NCBI RefSeq assembly: GCF_000613125.1
Contig: NZ_HG964497.1
Span: 4,934,378 to 4,998,377 of the forward strand
Direction: 5' to 3'
Length of the DNA: 64,000 nt
DNA from: Bacillus sp. EB01
GTDB taxonomy: Bacteria; Bacillota; Bacilli; Bacillales; Cytobacillaceae
Shown here: positions 54,144 through 63,800 of the stretch, piece after piece
Position numbering within the stretch: the stretch's first letter is position 1
How the letters are laid out: the number at the start of each line of letters is the position of its first letter
Translations under genes and position numbers: made by a program
The notes under the pieces: model-generated
Database searches by the model: none
The model's input: the letters and a program-made list of their open reading frames with translations, nothing else
What the model was told of the DNA's origin: nothing

Positions 54144-55067
54144 ATGGAGATGAAGCTTAAACTAGGCACTTTATTAGATTTTTTAAGGGAAAACAAATTG
54201 CTCACCCAACCGGCCAAAGGGGAAATTAACAAAGACTTGGTCATCACAGGTTTTTCTTCAATATATGATTCAAAAGCAAACACTTTATCAAGAATGGAAG
54301 CTCAGACTTTTGAGTGGTCGACTATAAAAAGTGCAGCAGTCATTTGCTCCGTTAAAGCTGTTGTTCCTGAACATGCAGGAATCGTTTTTATTCCTGTTGA
54401 AAATCCGAGGGATGCGTTTGCTGTCGTGGTGAATGAATTTTTTCCCAAACCGACACTTACAGGCATTTCCGATACAGCGGTAATTAGCCAGAATAATGTT
54501 CAAATAGGCAGAAATGTATATATTGGTCATGGTGTCATAATAGGGGACAACGTATGTATCGATGAAGGAACAAGGATTTTTCACAATGTGGTTATCGGCA
54601 ATAATGTATCTATTGGTTCAAATTGCATCATCCACAGCGGAGCTGTGATAGGGGCAGATGGGTTTGGTTATCAAAAGAACTTACAAGGAGAATATGTGAA
54701 ATTTCCCCATCTTGGAGGAGTTAAATTAGGTGACTATGTTGAAGTAGGAAGTAATACAGTAATAGCAAGAGGCAAGTTATCCGATACAGTCATAAAAAAG
54801 AATGTTAAGATTGGCAACTTAAATCACATATCTCATGATGTGGTCATTAATGAACATGGAATGATTACCCATCAAACACATCTGGGGGGGAATACAACCA
54901 TTATGCAAAACAGCTGGATCGCTCCTGGAGTAATTTTAAAACAAGGGATTACGATAGGAGAAGGTTCACTTGCCGGAATGGGATCAGTAGTTATTAGAGA
55001 TGTAAATGCTTTCGATACGGTGGCCGGGATACCAGCTAAACCGATAAACAAAAAGGGTAGCAAATAG
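54144..55067 (+). CDS. LpxD-like sugar N-acyltransferase
   Basis: 307 residues with the full LpxD layout. The N-terminal uridine-binding-like domain (about 1-100; ITGFSSIYDSKANTLS, AAVICSVKAVVPEH, ENPRDAFAVVVNEFF) is followed by a left-handed beta-helix of hexapeptide repeats (about 105-300). The LpxD block GADGFGYQKN...KFPHLGGVKLGDYVEVGSN (shown in part) and the catalytic-histidine segment NHISHDVVI (about 228-236) are present. LpxD transfers acyl groups to the 2-amine of UDP-glucosamine derivatives in lipid A synthesis, but this organism looks Gram-positive, so it probably acylates another amino sugar. The ATG follows the preceding stop directly, with GGGGAGG upstream. Confidence 0.85.
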   Translation: MEMKLKLGTLLDFLRENKLLTQPAKGEINKDLVITGFSSIYDSKANTLSRMEAQTFEWSTIKSAAVICSVKAVVPEHAGIVFIPVENPRDAFAVVVNEFFPKPTLTGISDTAVISQNNVQIGRNVYIGHGVIIGDNVCIDEGTRIFHNVVIGNNVSIGSNCIIHSGAVIGADGFGYQKNLQGEYVKFPHLGGVKLGDYVEVGSNTVIARGKLSDTVIKKNVKIGNLNHISHDVVINEHGMITHQTHLGGNTTIMQNSWIAPGVILKQGITIGEGSLAGMGSVVIRDVNAFDTVAGIPAKPINKKGSK

Positions 55068-55089
55068 TATTTTTGAGGGAGGTGAACAT

Positions 55090-56298
55090 ATGGATGTTAG
55101 TATAATCATGCCATCTTTTAACCGATATTCTCATTTACTCCTAAGTTTATATGCGTTGGAGAAACAGACCTTTGACCTGACTAAAATGGAAGTGATTTTA
55201 ATTGATGATGCATCTACGGATCATACCCCCCTTCTTAAAGATTATCAGCCCCCTTATAAATTTAAATATATTCGTAACAGTGATAATTTGGGCCTAGCAG
55301 CTGCCCGAAATAAAGGAATCAAGGAGGCTAAAGGAGAGATTATTATTATTTTGGATTCAGAAATGGTCGCCGATCCAGAATATGTAAAAAATAACTATCG
55401 GCACCATCTCAATGAGGAAAATACAGTTGTCATTGGAGGTGGAGTAGGTGTAAAAATGTATTCTTACCTTTTCCCTGAGCTTAATTCTGCGCAAATAAAA
55501 GAACTAAAAGTTCTCGCCAAAAAAAGCAAAAAGGTAAGGGCACGATTAAAACAGGTGATGAAAGGCGAAAAACTTCGGCCGTTTACGCGTAAAATAAACG
55601 CTCCAATTCCTCTTCTTGGTAAAAAGGATATTACAGATTTCCGAAGTTTAGCACCGTATACTGTACAAAAAAAACTAACGAAAAATATATTGAAAGGACT
55701 GGGAAATCGTTTGGAAACCAGTCCAATAGCGTGGATGGCTTGCCTCGGTAATATTTCCTTGAGGAGAGATTTCATCATAAAAACAGGAGGATATGACCCA
55801 AAATTTACCCAGTGGGGAGAAGAAGATAGGGAGTTTGCTTACCGGCTATATAAAGCTGGAGCAAAATTTAAAGTAGACCCAAAATTGAAACGATATCACC
55901 AAGAACATGCCGTACCTCGAAATAAAAAAAAGAAACAGTTGAAAAATTTCTTGTATTTTCAACAAAAACATCGAACGCTAGATGTTTGTATAAGATCTCT
56001 TAAATTTATCAAGAAATTTGATTACGTATTTGCGGAAAAGGTTCTAGAGGAATATATATTACTTATGGGTAAGTTTCCTGGAAGGTATACTGATTTTCAG
56101 GATTCTATTATTCTTATGCTCCTAGAAATCACAAAATTAAAAGCACAAAAAAAAGCAATTAAGAATCTTTTGGCGAAGACAGGTATTGAAGCAGGCAGTG
56201 AAAGGAAGGAACGAATCATGCAGCAAAGAAGTGAAATTGAATCCTTTAAGAGTTATAGACATTTAATCGCATTATTCGACTTGCTTGTGGACCGATAA
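55090..56298 (+). CDS. Family-2 glycosyltransferase, tandem paralogue 1
   Basis: 402 residues. A GT-A domain (about 1-120) begins MDVSIIMPSFNRYSHLLLSL with LIDDASTDHTP, and a D-x-E pattern (ILDSEMVADP) sits where most GT2 enzymes have D-x-D. The middle part (about 120-215) is variable. A galactosyltransferase-7C-like motif GGYDPKFTQWGEEDREFAYRL (core WGEEDREFAYRL, about 242-253) and YHQEH follow; the C-terminal 120 residues are helical and basic. It is predicted to be cytoplasmic, adding a sugar to a surface glycan or protein. Clearly paralogous to the next gene. GGGAGGTGAACAT gives a strong ribosome binding site. Confidence 0.87.
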   Translation: MDVSIIMPSFNRYSHLLLSLYALEKQTFDLTKMEVILIDDASTDHTPLLKDYQPPYKFKYIRNSDNLGLAAARNKGIKEAKGEIIIILDSEMVADPEYVKNNYRHHLNEENTVVIGGGVGVKMYSYLFPELNSAQIKELKVLAKKSKKVRARLKQVMKGEKLRPFTRKINAPIPLLGKKDITDFRSLAPYTVQKKLTKNILKGLGNRLETSPIAWMACLGNISLRRDFIIKTGGYDPKFTQWGEEDREFAYRLYKAGAKFKVDPKLKRYHQEHAVPRNKKKKQLKNFLYFQQKHRTLDVCIRSLKFIKKFDYVFAEKVLEEYILLMGKFPGRYTDFQDSIILMLLEITKLKAQKKAIKNLLAKTGIEAGSERKERIMQQRSEIESFKSYRHLIALFDLLVDR

Positions 56299-56347
56299 AA
56301 TTTTTGTGTAAAACGGTTTTAAGAAAACTGTTGAAAGGGGTCATTAT

Positions 56348-57565
56348 ATGGATGTTAGCATTATTATTCCGTCCTTTAACCGTTACCCTTTAAATTTGTT
56401 TTGTCTGTTCTCTTTAGAGAATCAAACGTATGATTTGTCTAAGATGGAAGTCATATTAATAGATGACTCCTCTACCGATGATACCCCGCTCCTTAAGCAG
56501 TTCTCTCCACGTTATAAGTTTAAATACATTCGCAATGAGTCGAATTTAGGTCTCGCCGCTACCAGGAATAAAGGACTCCGGATAGCCAAGGGTAAAGTTG
56601 TTATCTTTTTGGATGCGGAGATGATTGTTGATGCTAAATATGTTGAAAATCATTTAAAGCATCATCAATCAAAGGATCATGCAGTAGTAATCGGCGGGAG
56701 GAAACGACATAAACTTTATTCATGTCTCTTTCCAGATTTTAATTCAAAACAAACAAAAGATCTTTCCAGGTTACTTAAAAAAAAGCTCACCAGAAGATGG
56801 TTTTCGAAGCTGCTCGGGAAAAAAATCCATTCAAAAAATATTGGTCGATATGTTAAACGAATCAAATCTCCAAGCATCCTTTTAAAAAAGGAAGACATCA
56901 GAAACTTTTCGCAATTAGAGATGCTGTCCATTACAAAAAAGCATACCAATAATGTTTTGGAACAATTAGGAGATCATTTTGATTTTAGTCATATAAATTG
57001 GCTGGCTTGTGTTGGTAACCTTTCTGTAAAAAAAGACACAATTGACAGGATTGGTGGTTATGATGAAGATTATAAGGGTTGGGGAACAGAAGACCATGAT
57101 TTGGCTTTCCGATTAAAAAAAGCTGGTGTTACGTTTGTTGTAGAACCGGAATTAATTCGCTACCACCAGGAGCACCCCATAGTGGCAGGCTACTCAAAGC
57201 AAGGAAAAAAGAACCGGGTACTTTTTCAAAAAAAGCATCCCGTTCTGGATGTTTGCATCAGATCCTTAAAATCTATTCAAAAAGAAGACTACACATTCAT
57301 GAATTTCATCATGAATGAACATTATTCCCTAAAAAGGAAGTTCCCTGGAATGTATGAAGAATTTAACCAATGTATTGTTGAGTTATTGCAAGTAGCAGCA
57401 ATCTTGGATTCCCAGGGCAAGCAGGTCATAAACTTAATGCAAAGTGTGGGTATCCAGGAAGACCGAAAAAGAAAAGCCCGAATTATTAATCAAAGAAATG
57501 AAATTGATTCGTACAAACAATATCCGCATTTAATTAAACTATTTGATTTGTTGATTAATAGATGA
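56348..57565 (+). CDS. Family-2 glycosyltransferase, tandem paralogue 2
   Basis: 405 residues, colinear with the preceding gene over its whole length: MDVSIIIPSFNRYPLNLFCL, LIDDSSTDDTPLLKQF, LDAEMIVDAKYVENH (again D-x-E), WGTEDHDLAFRLKKAG, YHQEHP, and a shared C-terminal ending ...FDLLINR. The middle segment (about 120-215), likely to choose the acceptor, is the most diverged part, suggesting duplication followed by specialisation. AAAGGGG lies before the ATG, 49 bases after its paralogue. Confidence 0.87.
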   Translation: MDVSIIIPSFNRYPLNLFCLFSLENQTYDLSKMEVILIDDSSTDDTPLLKQFSPRYKFKYIRNESNLGLAATRNKGLRIAKGKVVIFLDAEMIVDAKYVENHLKHHQSKDHAVVIGGRKRHKLYSCLFPDFNSKQTKDLSRLLKKKLTRRWFSKLLGKKIHSKNIGRYVKRIKSPSILLKKEDIRNFSQLEMLSITKKHTNNVLEQLGDHFDFSHINWLACVGNLSVKKDTIDRIGGYDEDYKGWGTEDHDLAFRLKKAGVTFVVEPELIRYHQEHPIVAGYSKQGKKNRVLFQKKHPVLDVCIRSLKSIQKEDYTFMNFIMNEHYSLKRKFPGMYEEFNQCIVELLQVAAILDSQGKQVINLMQSVGIQEDRKRKARIINQRNEIDSYKQYPHLIKLFDLLINR

Positions 57566-57650
57566 ACATACCCCAGCCCAAAAGAAACAAATAAAATGGG
57601 TAAGTTTGATTTTCTCAATTCCTATCCTTTGAGTTTAGGAGTGAATGTTT

Positions 57651-58844
57651 TTGAAAATGTCAAAGAATCAAAAACCTAAGCATGACCTTCCTGCAGTTGT
57701 TTTAGATTTAAGCATAAATGGTCTGGGAATCATCCGCAGTTTAAAACAAAAAGGCATTAAGGTTTTTGCATATGATGTCTTATCAAAATATAAAAAAGGA
57801 AGAACTCTCCACGCCATATGTGGACCTTGTCCACACCCAATATATGAAGAAGATAAACTGTTAGACCATTTAATTAAAACAGGGGAAAATTTGAAATACA
57901 AAGCTGTCCTATTCGCAGGGTCCGATGATTATGTTTTATTTATTTCCAAGTTCAGAGATCAGTTAGCTGAATACTTTTTATTCATTATGCCAGATCATTC
58001 CTTAATCCAATCTGTATTAGATAAAAGACAAACTTATAATCTAGCTCTCAAGCATAACATTCCGACCCCTAAAACTTTTTTTATAGAAAATCCAGACCAA
58101 TTGGAAAATATTATGGATGGTCTTGTTTTTCCATGTATATTAAAACCTGTATTCTCAGCCGATTACCGTAAGCGGTTGAATAAAAAGGCAATTATTATTG
58201 AAAGCGCAGCTCAGTTAAAAACCTTGTACCCGTTTTATGCACAATTCGGCGAATTAATGATACAGGAATTCATCCCCGGTGACGATCATTGTGTTTACGA
58301 AATAGCAACTCTTTTTAATAAACAAATGGATTTAATCGGTTTGTTCTCTAGCCAAAAACTTCAACAATATCCACCCATATTTGGATCAGGCGTCCTTGTT
58401 AAAAGCGAAAAGAATGAAGAACTCGTCAATTTGGGAGTATCATTCTTTAAAACACTTAATTTTGTTGGTTTGGCGCATGCAGAATATAAAGTGGATCCAC
58501 GGGATGGCACTCTTAAATTTATCGAAATAAATGCCCGGACGACAGTATCCAACAGTTTGTCATTTGCATCAGGAATCGATTTTTCCTATCTATATTACCT
58601 AATGGCAACCGGCCAAAATCCTCCAAAAGAATTAAATCAAAAGGAGGGGATAAAATGGGTCCACTTTCCGCGATATTTGTTAGGCTTTTTGGAGAAACGT
58701 AAAAAGGGCGGTATGAGCTTTGGTAAATGGATAAACTCTTTTACCGGAGTAAAATCGTTTGCATCATTTCGTTTTGATGATCCAATGCCATTTATACGCG
58801 GAGTAATTTCTGATTTCAAATATGCATGGAAAAGCAGGAAGTGA
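57651..58844 (+). CDS. ATP-grasp protein, second in the island
   Basis: 397 residues from the TTG at 57651, which lies nine bases after AGGAG; an ATG at 57645 is too close to that site. The N-terminal Rossmann-like part (DLPAVVLDLSINGLGIIRSL) resembles carbamoyl-phosphate-synthase/D-Asp-ligase-type ATP-grasp proteins. The ATP-grasp core has FPCILKPVFSADYRKRL, LMIQEFIPGDDHCVYEIATL and LKFIEINARTTVSNSLS (metal-binding Glu/Asn). The C-terminal segment is rich in aromatic and basic residues. It may ligate an amino acid or a carboxylated sugar component during glycan assembly; the substrate is unknown. Last gene of the rightward run, followed by a perfect terminator. Confidence 0.82.
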   Translation: MKMSKNQKPKHDLPAVVLDLSINGLGIIRSLKQKGIKVFAYDVLSKYKKGRTLHAICGPCPHPIYEEDKLLDHLIKTGENLKYKAVLFAGSDDYVLFISKFRDQLAEYFLFIMPDHSLIQSVLDKRQTYNLALKHNIPTPKTFFIENPDQLENIMDGLVFPCILKPVFSADYRKRLNKKAIIIESAAQLKTLYPFYAQFGELMIQEFIPGDDHCVYEIATLFNKQMDLIGLFSSQKLQQYPPIFGSGVLVKSEKNEELVNLGVSFFKTLNFVGLAHAEYKVDPRDGTLKFIEINARTTVSNSLSFASGIDFSYLYYLMATGQNPPKELNQKEGIKWVHFPRYLLGFLEKRKKGGMSFGKWINSFTGVKSFASFRFDDPMPFIRGVISDFKYAWKSRK

Positions 58845-58894
58845 CAAGGGGTCTGGCATAACTTGAATTTAGAAGTGCCATCCAAGCCGGATGT

Positions 58895-58941
58895 AATAGA
58901 AAAAGGGCTGTTCAAAGATTTGAACAGCCCTTTTTCTATTA
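58895..58941. terminator. Long bidirectional terminator
   Basis: TAATAGAAAAAGGGCTGTTCAAA pairs perfectly with its partner over a GAT loop (a stem of about 22 base pairs). A/T tracts on each side let it serve the convergent genes on both strands. The stem is given here by its positions 58895-58917 and 58919-58941. Confidence 0.93.
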
Positions 58942-58960
58942 TGGAGACAATGACTAACTA

Positions 58961-59686
58961 CTATTCCTTATCTTCTTTACTAAATCCAATTCCCATTGGC
59001 TTTGTAATTTTTGGAATATAGTTTTTCACTTTTCCAATTACTTTACTCCTTTTTATAAGTGCTTTATTTGATCTTGAGAATGTATGGGAATTGCTATCTG
59101 AGCGTCTTAGATAGACGTAATTGTATCTGCTGGTTGTATGGATTCTAACATTATTCTCCTTGCATCTTTTTACAAATTTGCTGTCGGTACCTGAACCCTT
59201 CCTTGATGGAAATTTCAAATTCGGGTAGAGCTCCTTTTTAAAAATAAGTGTGCCTCCTTTTAGCGAGCTTTTCCCCGGTTTATTTTCACTTCCTAATTGG
59301 CGGATTGTTAGAAGTTTTTTTTCCTCAAAGTACATGAAAGACTTTCCCTTTCCTACCAATTGTGCGTCCGTTGTATCAAAAATCTCCATCGCCTCTGTTA
59401 GATAATAGGGTGAGTAATAATCATCATCATCAATCTTTGCAACATGATCAAATTTAGCTTTTTCAATGCCGAAATTCAAGCATTCACCCAGCGTTTTTTC
59501 TTCCCGAAGCTGGTATACCGACACATTCGGATAGTTTTGTGCCCGTTCCTTCCATTTATTAAGCTCCATATTGTCATTATTTAATATAATGATTAATTCT
59601 TTATCAGCCCATAGTTGTCTATCAAAGTTTTCAAATATATTATCCATCATAATATCCCGTATTGTGCAGGCAATTAGCGATACCAA
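58961..59686 (-). CDS. Small family-2-like glycosyltransferase
   Basis: 241 residues. MVSLIACTIRDIMMDNIFEN opens a GT-A fold with LIIILNNDNMELNKW, GECLNFGIEKAKFDHVAKID (the glycosyltransferase-fold helix and strand) and the metal-binding DDDD of KIDDDDYYSP (about 87-96). GGTLIFKKELYPNLKF and GTDSKFVKRC follow. It is predicted to be a cytosolic or membrane-associated transferase; donor and acceptor are unknown. The start is a TTG with GGAGG nine bases upstream. It converges on the ATP-grasp gene through the shared long terminator and is divergent from the gene at 60075; the 388-base gap between has no further gene I can support. Confidence 0.82.
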   Translation of the reverse strand: MVSLIACTIRDIMMDNIFENFDRQLWADKELIIILNNDNMELNKWKERAQNYPNVSVYQLREEKTLGECLNFGIEKAKFDHVAKIDDDDYYSPYYLTEAMEIFDTTDAQLVGKGKSFMYFEEKKLLTIRQLGSENKPGKSSLKGGTLIFKKELYPNLKFPSRKGSGTDSKFVKRCKENNVRIHTTSRYNYVYLRRSDSNSHTFSRSNKALIKRSKVIGKVKNYIPKITKPMGIGFSKEDKE

Positions 59687-60074
59687 TATTTCAGACCTCC
59701 CATAAAGTTTTCTTCTTATTATATGAATACAAGTCCTGCCAAGTGATTTGATTTACAGAAAATGGACTTCATTCATAATAGAAGGGCCATAACTGGAAAA
59801 TCAAACGGATGTCCAATTAAACAGAGGATAAACACCTAAGCAAGATATCCAGCAAGTGAATACACTAAAACAACAATGAAAAGTTCCTTCATTGGCGGCT
59901 AAGGTAACGAGAGAGTGAAACTTATTATTATAGAGGAAGTGAGCTTCCATTTGACTTCCATTTCGAATGCTCAACTAGAGTTACTGGCAATAACCGTTAT
60001 TAAACAGCGAATATGAAAAGTATTTAATGAGCCTGGCTGCTATGAAGTAAGGGACCTCATGAAGGAGAGATAAA

Positions 60075-60773
60075 ATGATCCCATCGTACGATTTTAAGTT
60101 AAAGCCTAAAAGTAATATGGTTATTTGTTGTTTAGCAACAGGTACAGACCATGTTGCTTCAATGGAAATAATGAAACCAACGGTTGAATATTACGGCCAA
60201 CTTCATAACATTGACACTTTGTTTTTTAAAGAACTCCTTCTTCCAAAACAAAAGGCTAAAAAACATAAAGTATTCCTTTTATACAATCTATTAAAATACT
60301 ATGAAATTGTAATGTGGATGGATGCCGATACTATAATCGTGGATCCATCGGAGGATATACGGAAAGAATTATCATCCAATCATGTCGTTTATATGACGAG
60401 TTATTTCGGAAGAGATCCTCTATTTCCTAATAGCGGTGTTATCGTCGTTAAACGGGATCCTGCAGCGCTGGAGATTTTAGAGCATATTTGGAAGTTTAAA
60501 AAGAAGCGTCGCAAGGGCTGGTGGGATCAACAAGCGTTTTTAAACCTTCTGGGCTATAAAAACAGAAATGTTAAAATACTTGGCTATGAAGGACCAACAA
60601 AATACACCTCGAAAATTGGATTCCTGCATCTTAAGTGGAATAGCAGACCTAATCGAAAAGATGTTGCCCCAAAACCCAATATCATGCATCACTGTGGTCT
60701 TCGATGGGAGACGAGATTAAAAAGAATGAAAAAGAGCTACCGGCAATTTTTGAGGAATATCCAAAAGAATTAA
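60075..60773 (+). CDS. GT34/GT8-like galactosyl- or glycosyltransferase
   Basis: 232 residues. The motif VMWMDADTIIVDPSEDI (about 78-94) gives the D-x-D nucleotide-sugar site. LFPNSGVIVVKRDPAA, WWDQQAFLNLLGY (about 155-167) and the C-terminal HHCGLRWETRLKRM are typical of the galactosyl-transferase GMA12/MNN10 (GT34) type. No signal peptide or membrane helix is seen, so cytoplasmic action is likely. AGGAGAG precedes the ATG. It is followed after 105 bases by the large multimodular gene, in the same direction. Confidence 0.82.
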   Translation: MIPSYDFKLKPKSNMVICCLATGTDHVASMEIMKPTVEYYGQLHNIDTLFFKELLLPKQKAKKHKVFLLYNLLKYYEIVMWMDADTIIVDPSEDIRKELSSNHVVYMTSYFGRDPLFPNSGVIVVKRDPAALEILEHIWKFKKKRRKGWWDQQAFLNLLGYKNRNVKILGYEGPTKYTSKIGFLHLKWNSRPNRKDVAPKPNIMHHCGLRWETRLKRMKKSYRQFLRNIQKN

Positions 60774-60878
60774 ACGTTTTGAGTTTTTAAGAGGGATATC
60801 CCCGCGTTAACCCTTATTATTGCTTGATAAACATTCCCATTTTGAATCTGTACTTATTCTGGAAAGGATGGTGATACA

Positions 60879-63800
60879 GTGCATAATACAAAAAAAACAA
60901 AAAAAGACAAAAGTAAGAAGGGTTCCTCGCGAAGCCCAAAGCCCTTATCTAATAAGAAGAAAAATCCAGCTATGCTACAGCACGACCACAAGGAAGCCGC
61001 AAGGTTAAAGGAGGAATATAAGGATAAAGGTTTGGATAGTGTTGCGGACACCTTTGTTCTTTATAGGATAATTGGAAACGATATATATCCAAGACAAAAA
61101 GAAGGGCAAACGTTTGATAACTTAAAATTTTTGCTTGAAAATGAGCCTAACCTTGAAGATTGTGAGAAACGGTGGGTTGTTAACCGGATTATTGATCGAG
61201 AGGAAGAAGAAACAATAGTAAAACTCTTGCAGGAGTATAATCAACAATTTATTCATCTGCCATTTTTTTTAGACGAATATAAAAAAATTGGCTGGGATAC
61301 TAATGGCTTTAAAAAACCTGGATTTCTTGCAACAAAAGAATTTGAAGGTCTGAAGTCTGAACAAAAAAACAATGCTATTGCAGCAGCCTATAGGCTTAAA
61401 ATCAATTATGTAATGAACGTGAATGGTGCCCGGAATATCGCACTGCGTGATGGTAAAATGCGTGCAAAGTGGGTGCTGCCTTGGGATGGCAATTGTTTTA
61501 TCACTTCTTCCGCCTGGAGGGAAATTCGTAAAGGTATAAGAAAGTCACCATACCTGAAATACTTTGCAGTCCCGATGGCTAGAGTATTAGACAACTCTCA
61601 GCTTGTCTCAGAAAATTTCACTCCCAGCCCGGTTGAAGAACCGCAAATAATCTTTAGAAGTGATTCAAAAGAAGAATTCAATGAGAATTTTCCATATGGC
61701 CGGCGGGACAAAGTGGAATTGTTCTGGAGGTTGGGTATTCCAGGTAAATGGGACAAGTGGAAGGACGACCCATGGGACCAGGTTCGAAGTCCAAAATCAC
61801 CTGAAGCAGGGCAATTTGGATTTGCAGGATGGGCAGCAAGAATGTTTTCTGGGAATAAAGTGCTGGACAAGGATACAAAACAGAGTTTTAAGCAAAGAAA
61901 TCTTGCCCGAACAGAGGCCATCATTAACACCATTCGCGCGATAGACAGAGATAAGATAGCAAAACGAAAGAGCGGTCGAGAGTTATTATTTTATCAGATG
62001 GACATACTCGAGAAGGAGAAGAGTATGTTTCTTGATGGTGCAGAAATGCCTTTGATTACCAGACTTTTAGATGATGCTGAAGAGGCATTAACAAGGGAGC
62101 CGTATTCAGTAACTGATAAAAAATCCCTTCCCCCTAGCGGTATAATAAACGATTATTGGCACCCTGCACCCTACTGGTGGCCAAATAAAAAGAAAAAAGA
62201 TGGCCTGCCTTATGTTAGGCGGGACGGGAGGAGAGTTCCAGGTACAAGGCTGTATGAGCCTGAAAGTGATAAATATGACCGAACCCGTCTGCAACGGGTA
62301 TTTGATGACTCTATCACACTTGCCCTAGCCTGGTTTTTTACTGGCGAAAAGAAATATGCGGAACATGGCTCACGAATTCTCTATCGATTCTTTGTTAATC
62401 CCGCTACCAAAATGAATCCTCATTTAAAATATGCTCAGGTTAGAAGGGGCAGAAATAACAATCAGGGGACCACCAAAGGGATTATTGAAATGAAGGATAT
62501 CTACTTTTATTTGGATGCTGTCCGCCTTTTTTGCAAGGCGAATACAATCCCTGAGGAACACCTTATACGTTTTAAAGATTGGCTGTCAAGTTATCTTGAT
62601 TGGCTTATCCATTCCCCTCAAGGGAAAGGGGAACGCCTATCGGATAATAACCATGGAACCTATTATGATCTGCAGGTTGCTGCTATTGCAGACTTCCTTG
62701 ATGATAACCCGGTCTTATATGAAGCTATTGTAAGAGCTCAATCCAGAATTGAAACACAATTTGCGCCAGACGGTGCACAGCCTAAAGAGCTGGTTCGGAC
62801 CCAGCCCGCCCACTACTGTTGTTTTAATCTGCAAGGCTGGATCTATATGACCGAAATTGCCGGAAGATGGGGCACGGACTTATGGGCTTATCAATCCCGC
62901 AAAGGGTCCAGCCTAATAAAAGCCGTCCAGTGGCTCTTGACGCATACGGGTAAAAAGTGGCCAAATAAACGGAGTGATGACTTCGATGAAGAACGCTATC
63001 TTCCCATTTGGTTTTCTGCACCTCGGGAATCCAAATTAAAGCTAAATAAAACTCTTTTTCCTCATTCGAAATACTCTGTGAAAACACGATTTTTCCCGCA
63101 TGACGGTGTGCGCCCTTACTGGAACATTGGGAAAGCAGAGGTTAAGAGAAATGATAATTTTGTTAACAAACATCCGAGCTTTGTTTTTGGAATTCCTCTT
63201 AGGGCTAAAGCAGTGTCCAAGGACTGGAAAAAAGTTTGTGAGAATCTAGAAACCACGTTATATTCTCTTTCCAGGCAAAAAAATAAAAATTTTGTTATTT
63301 ATCTTGCAGCTCATGAATATCCGCCAGTTAATTATTTTGGCCTTGATGTACGAGTGCTCCTGGCCGGTTTTCCAGTTCCAAACAACGTAAAGGAAATTGG
63401 CCGAGATAAAGGGAGAAAAAAACAAATGATTGGAACAGCATTGAGGCAAGCAACGTATGAATCCCTTTATTATATGCATTTAGACGCAGATGATATTTTG
63501 GATCCATCATTGGTTGAAACTGTTCTGAAGGATGATAATAAAAGGGGATATCTTATCACAAAAGGTTATATATATGATGTCACAAATAAATTAATCGCCC
63601 GGTGTAATTCGTTTTGGCGCAAAAGTGGTTCATGTGCAATTATGTACTTCAAAAAAAATGAATTTCTTTTACATCCTAAAGACAGGAATAGTTATTTTTC
63701 AAAATTTGAACGCCATAAGAATTATAAAAATGTCGCCGAAGAATACGGCAGAAAGCTTGAGCACTTGACAGGCCGGATGGCAGTGTACATGGTTAATCAT

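Noticed and set aside
60879-61030. Signal peptide on the 1014-residue protein
   Set aside because: The N-terminus is strongly basic and hydrophilic with no hydrophobic core, so it is not a secretion signal.
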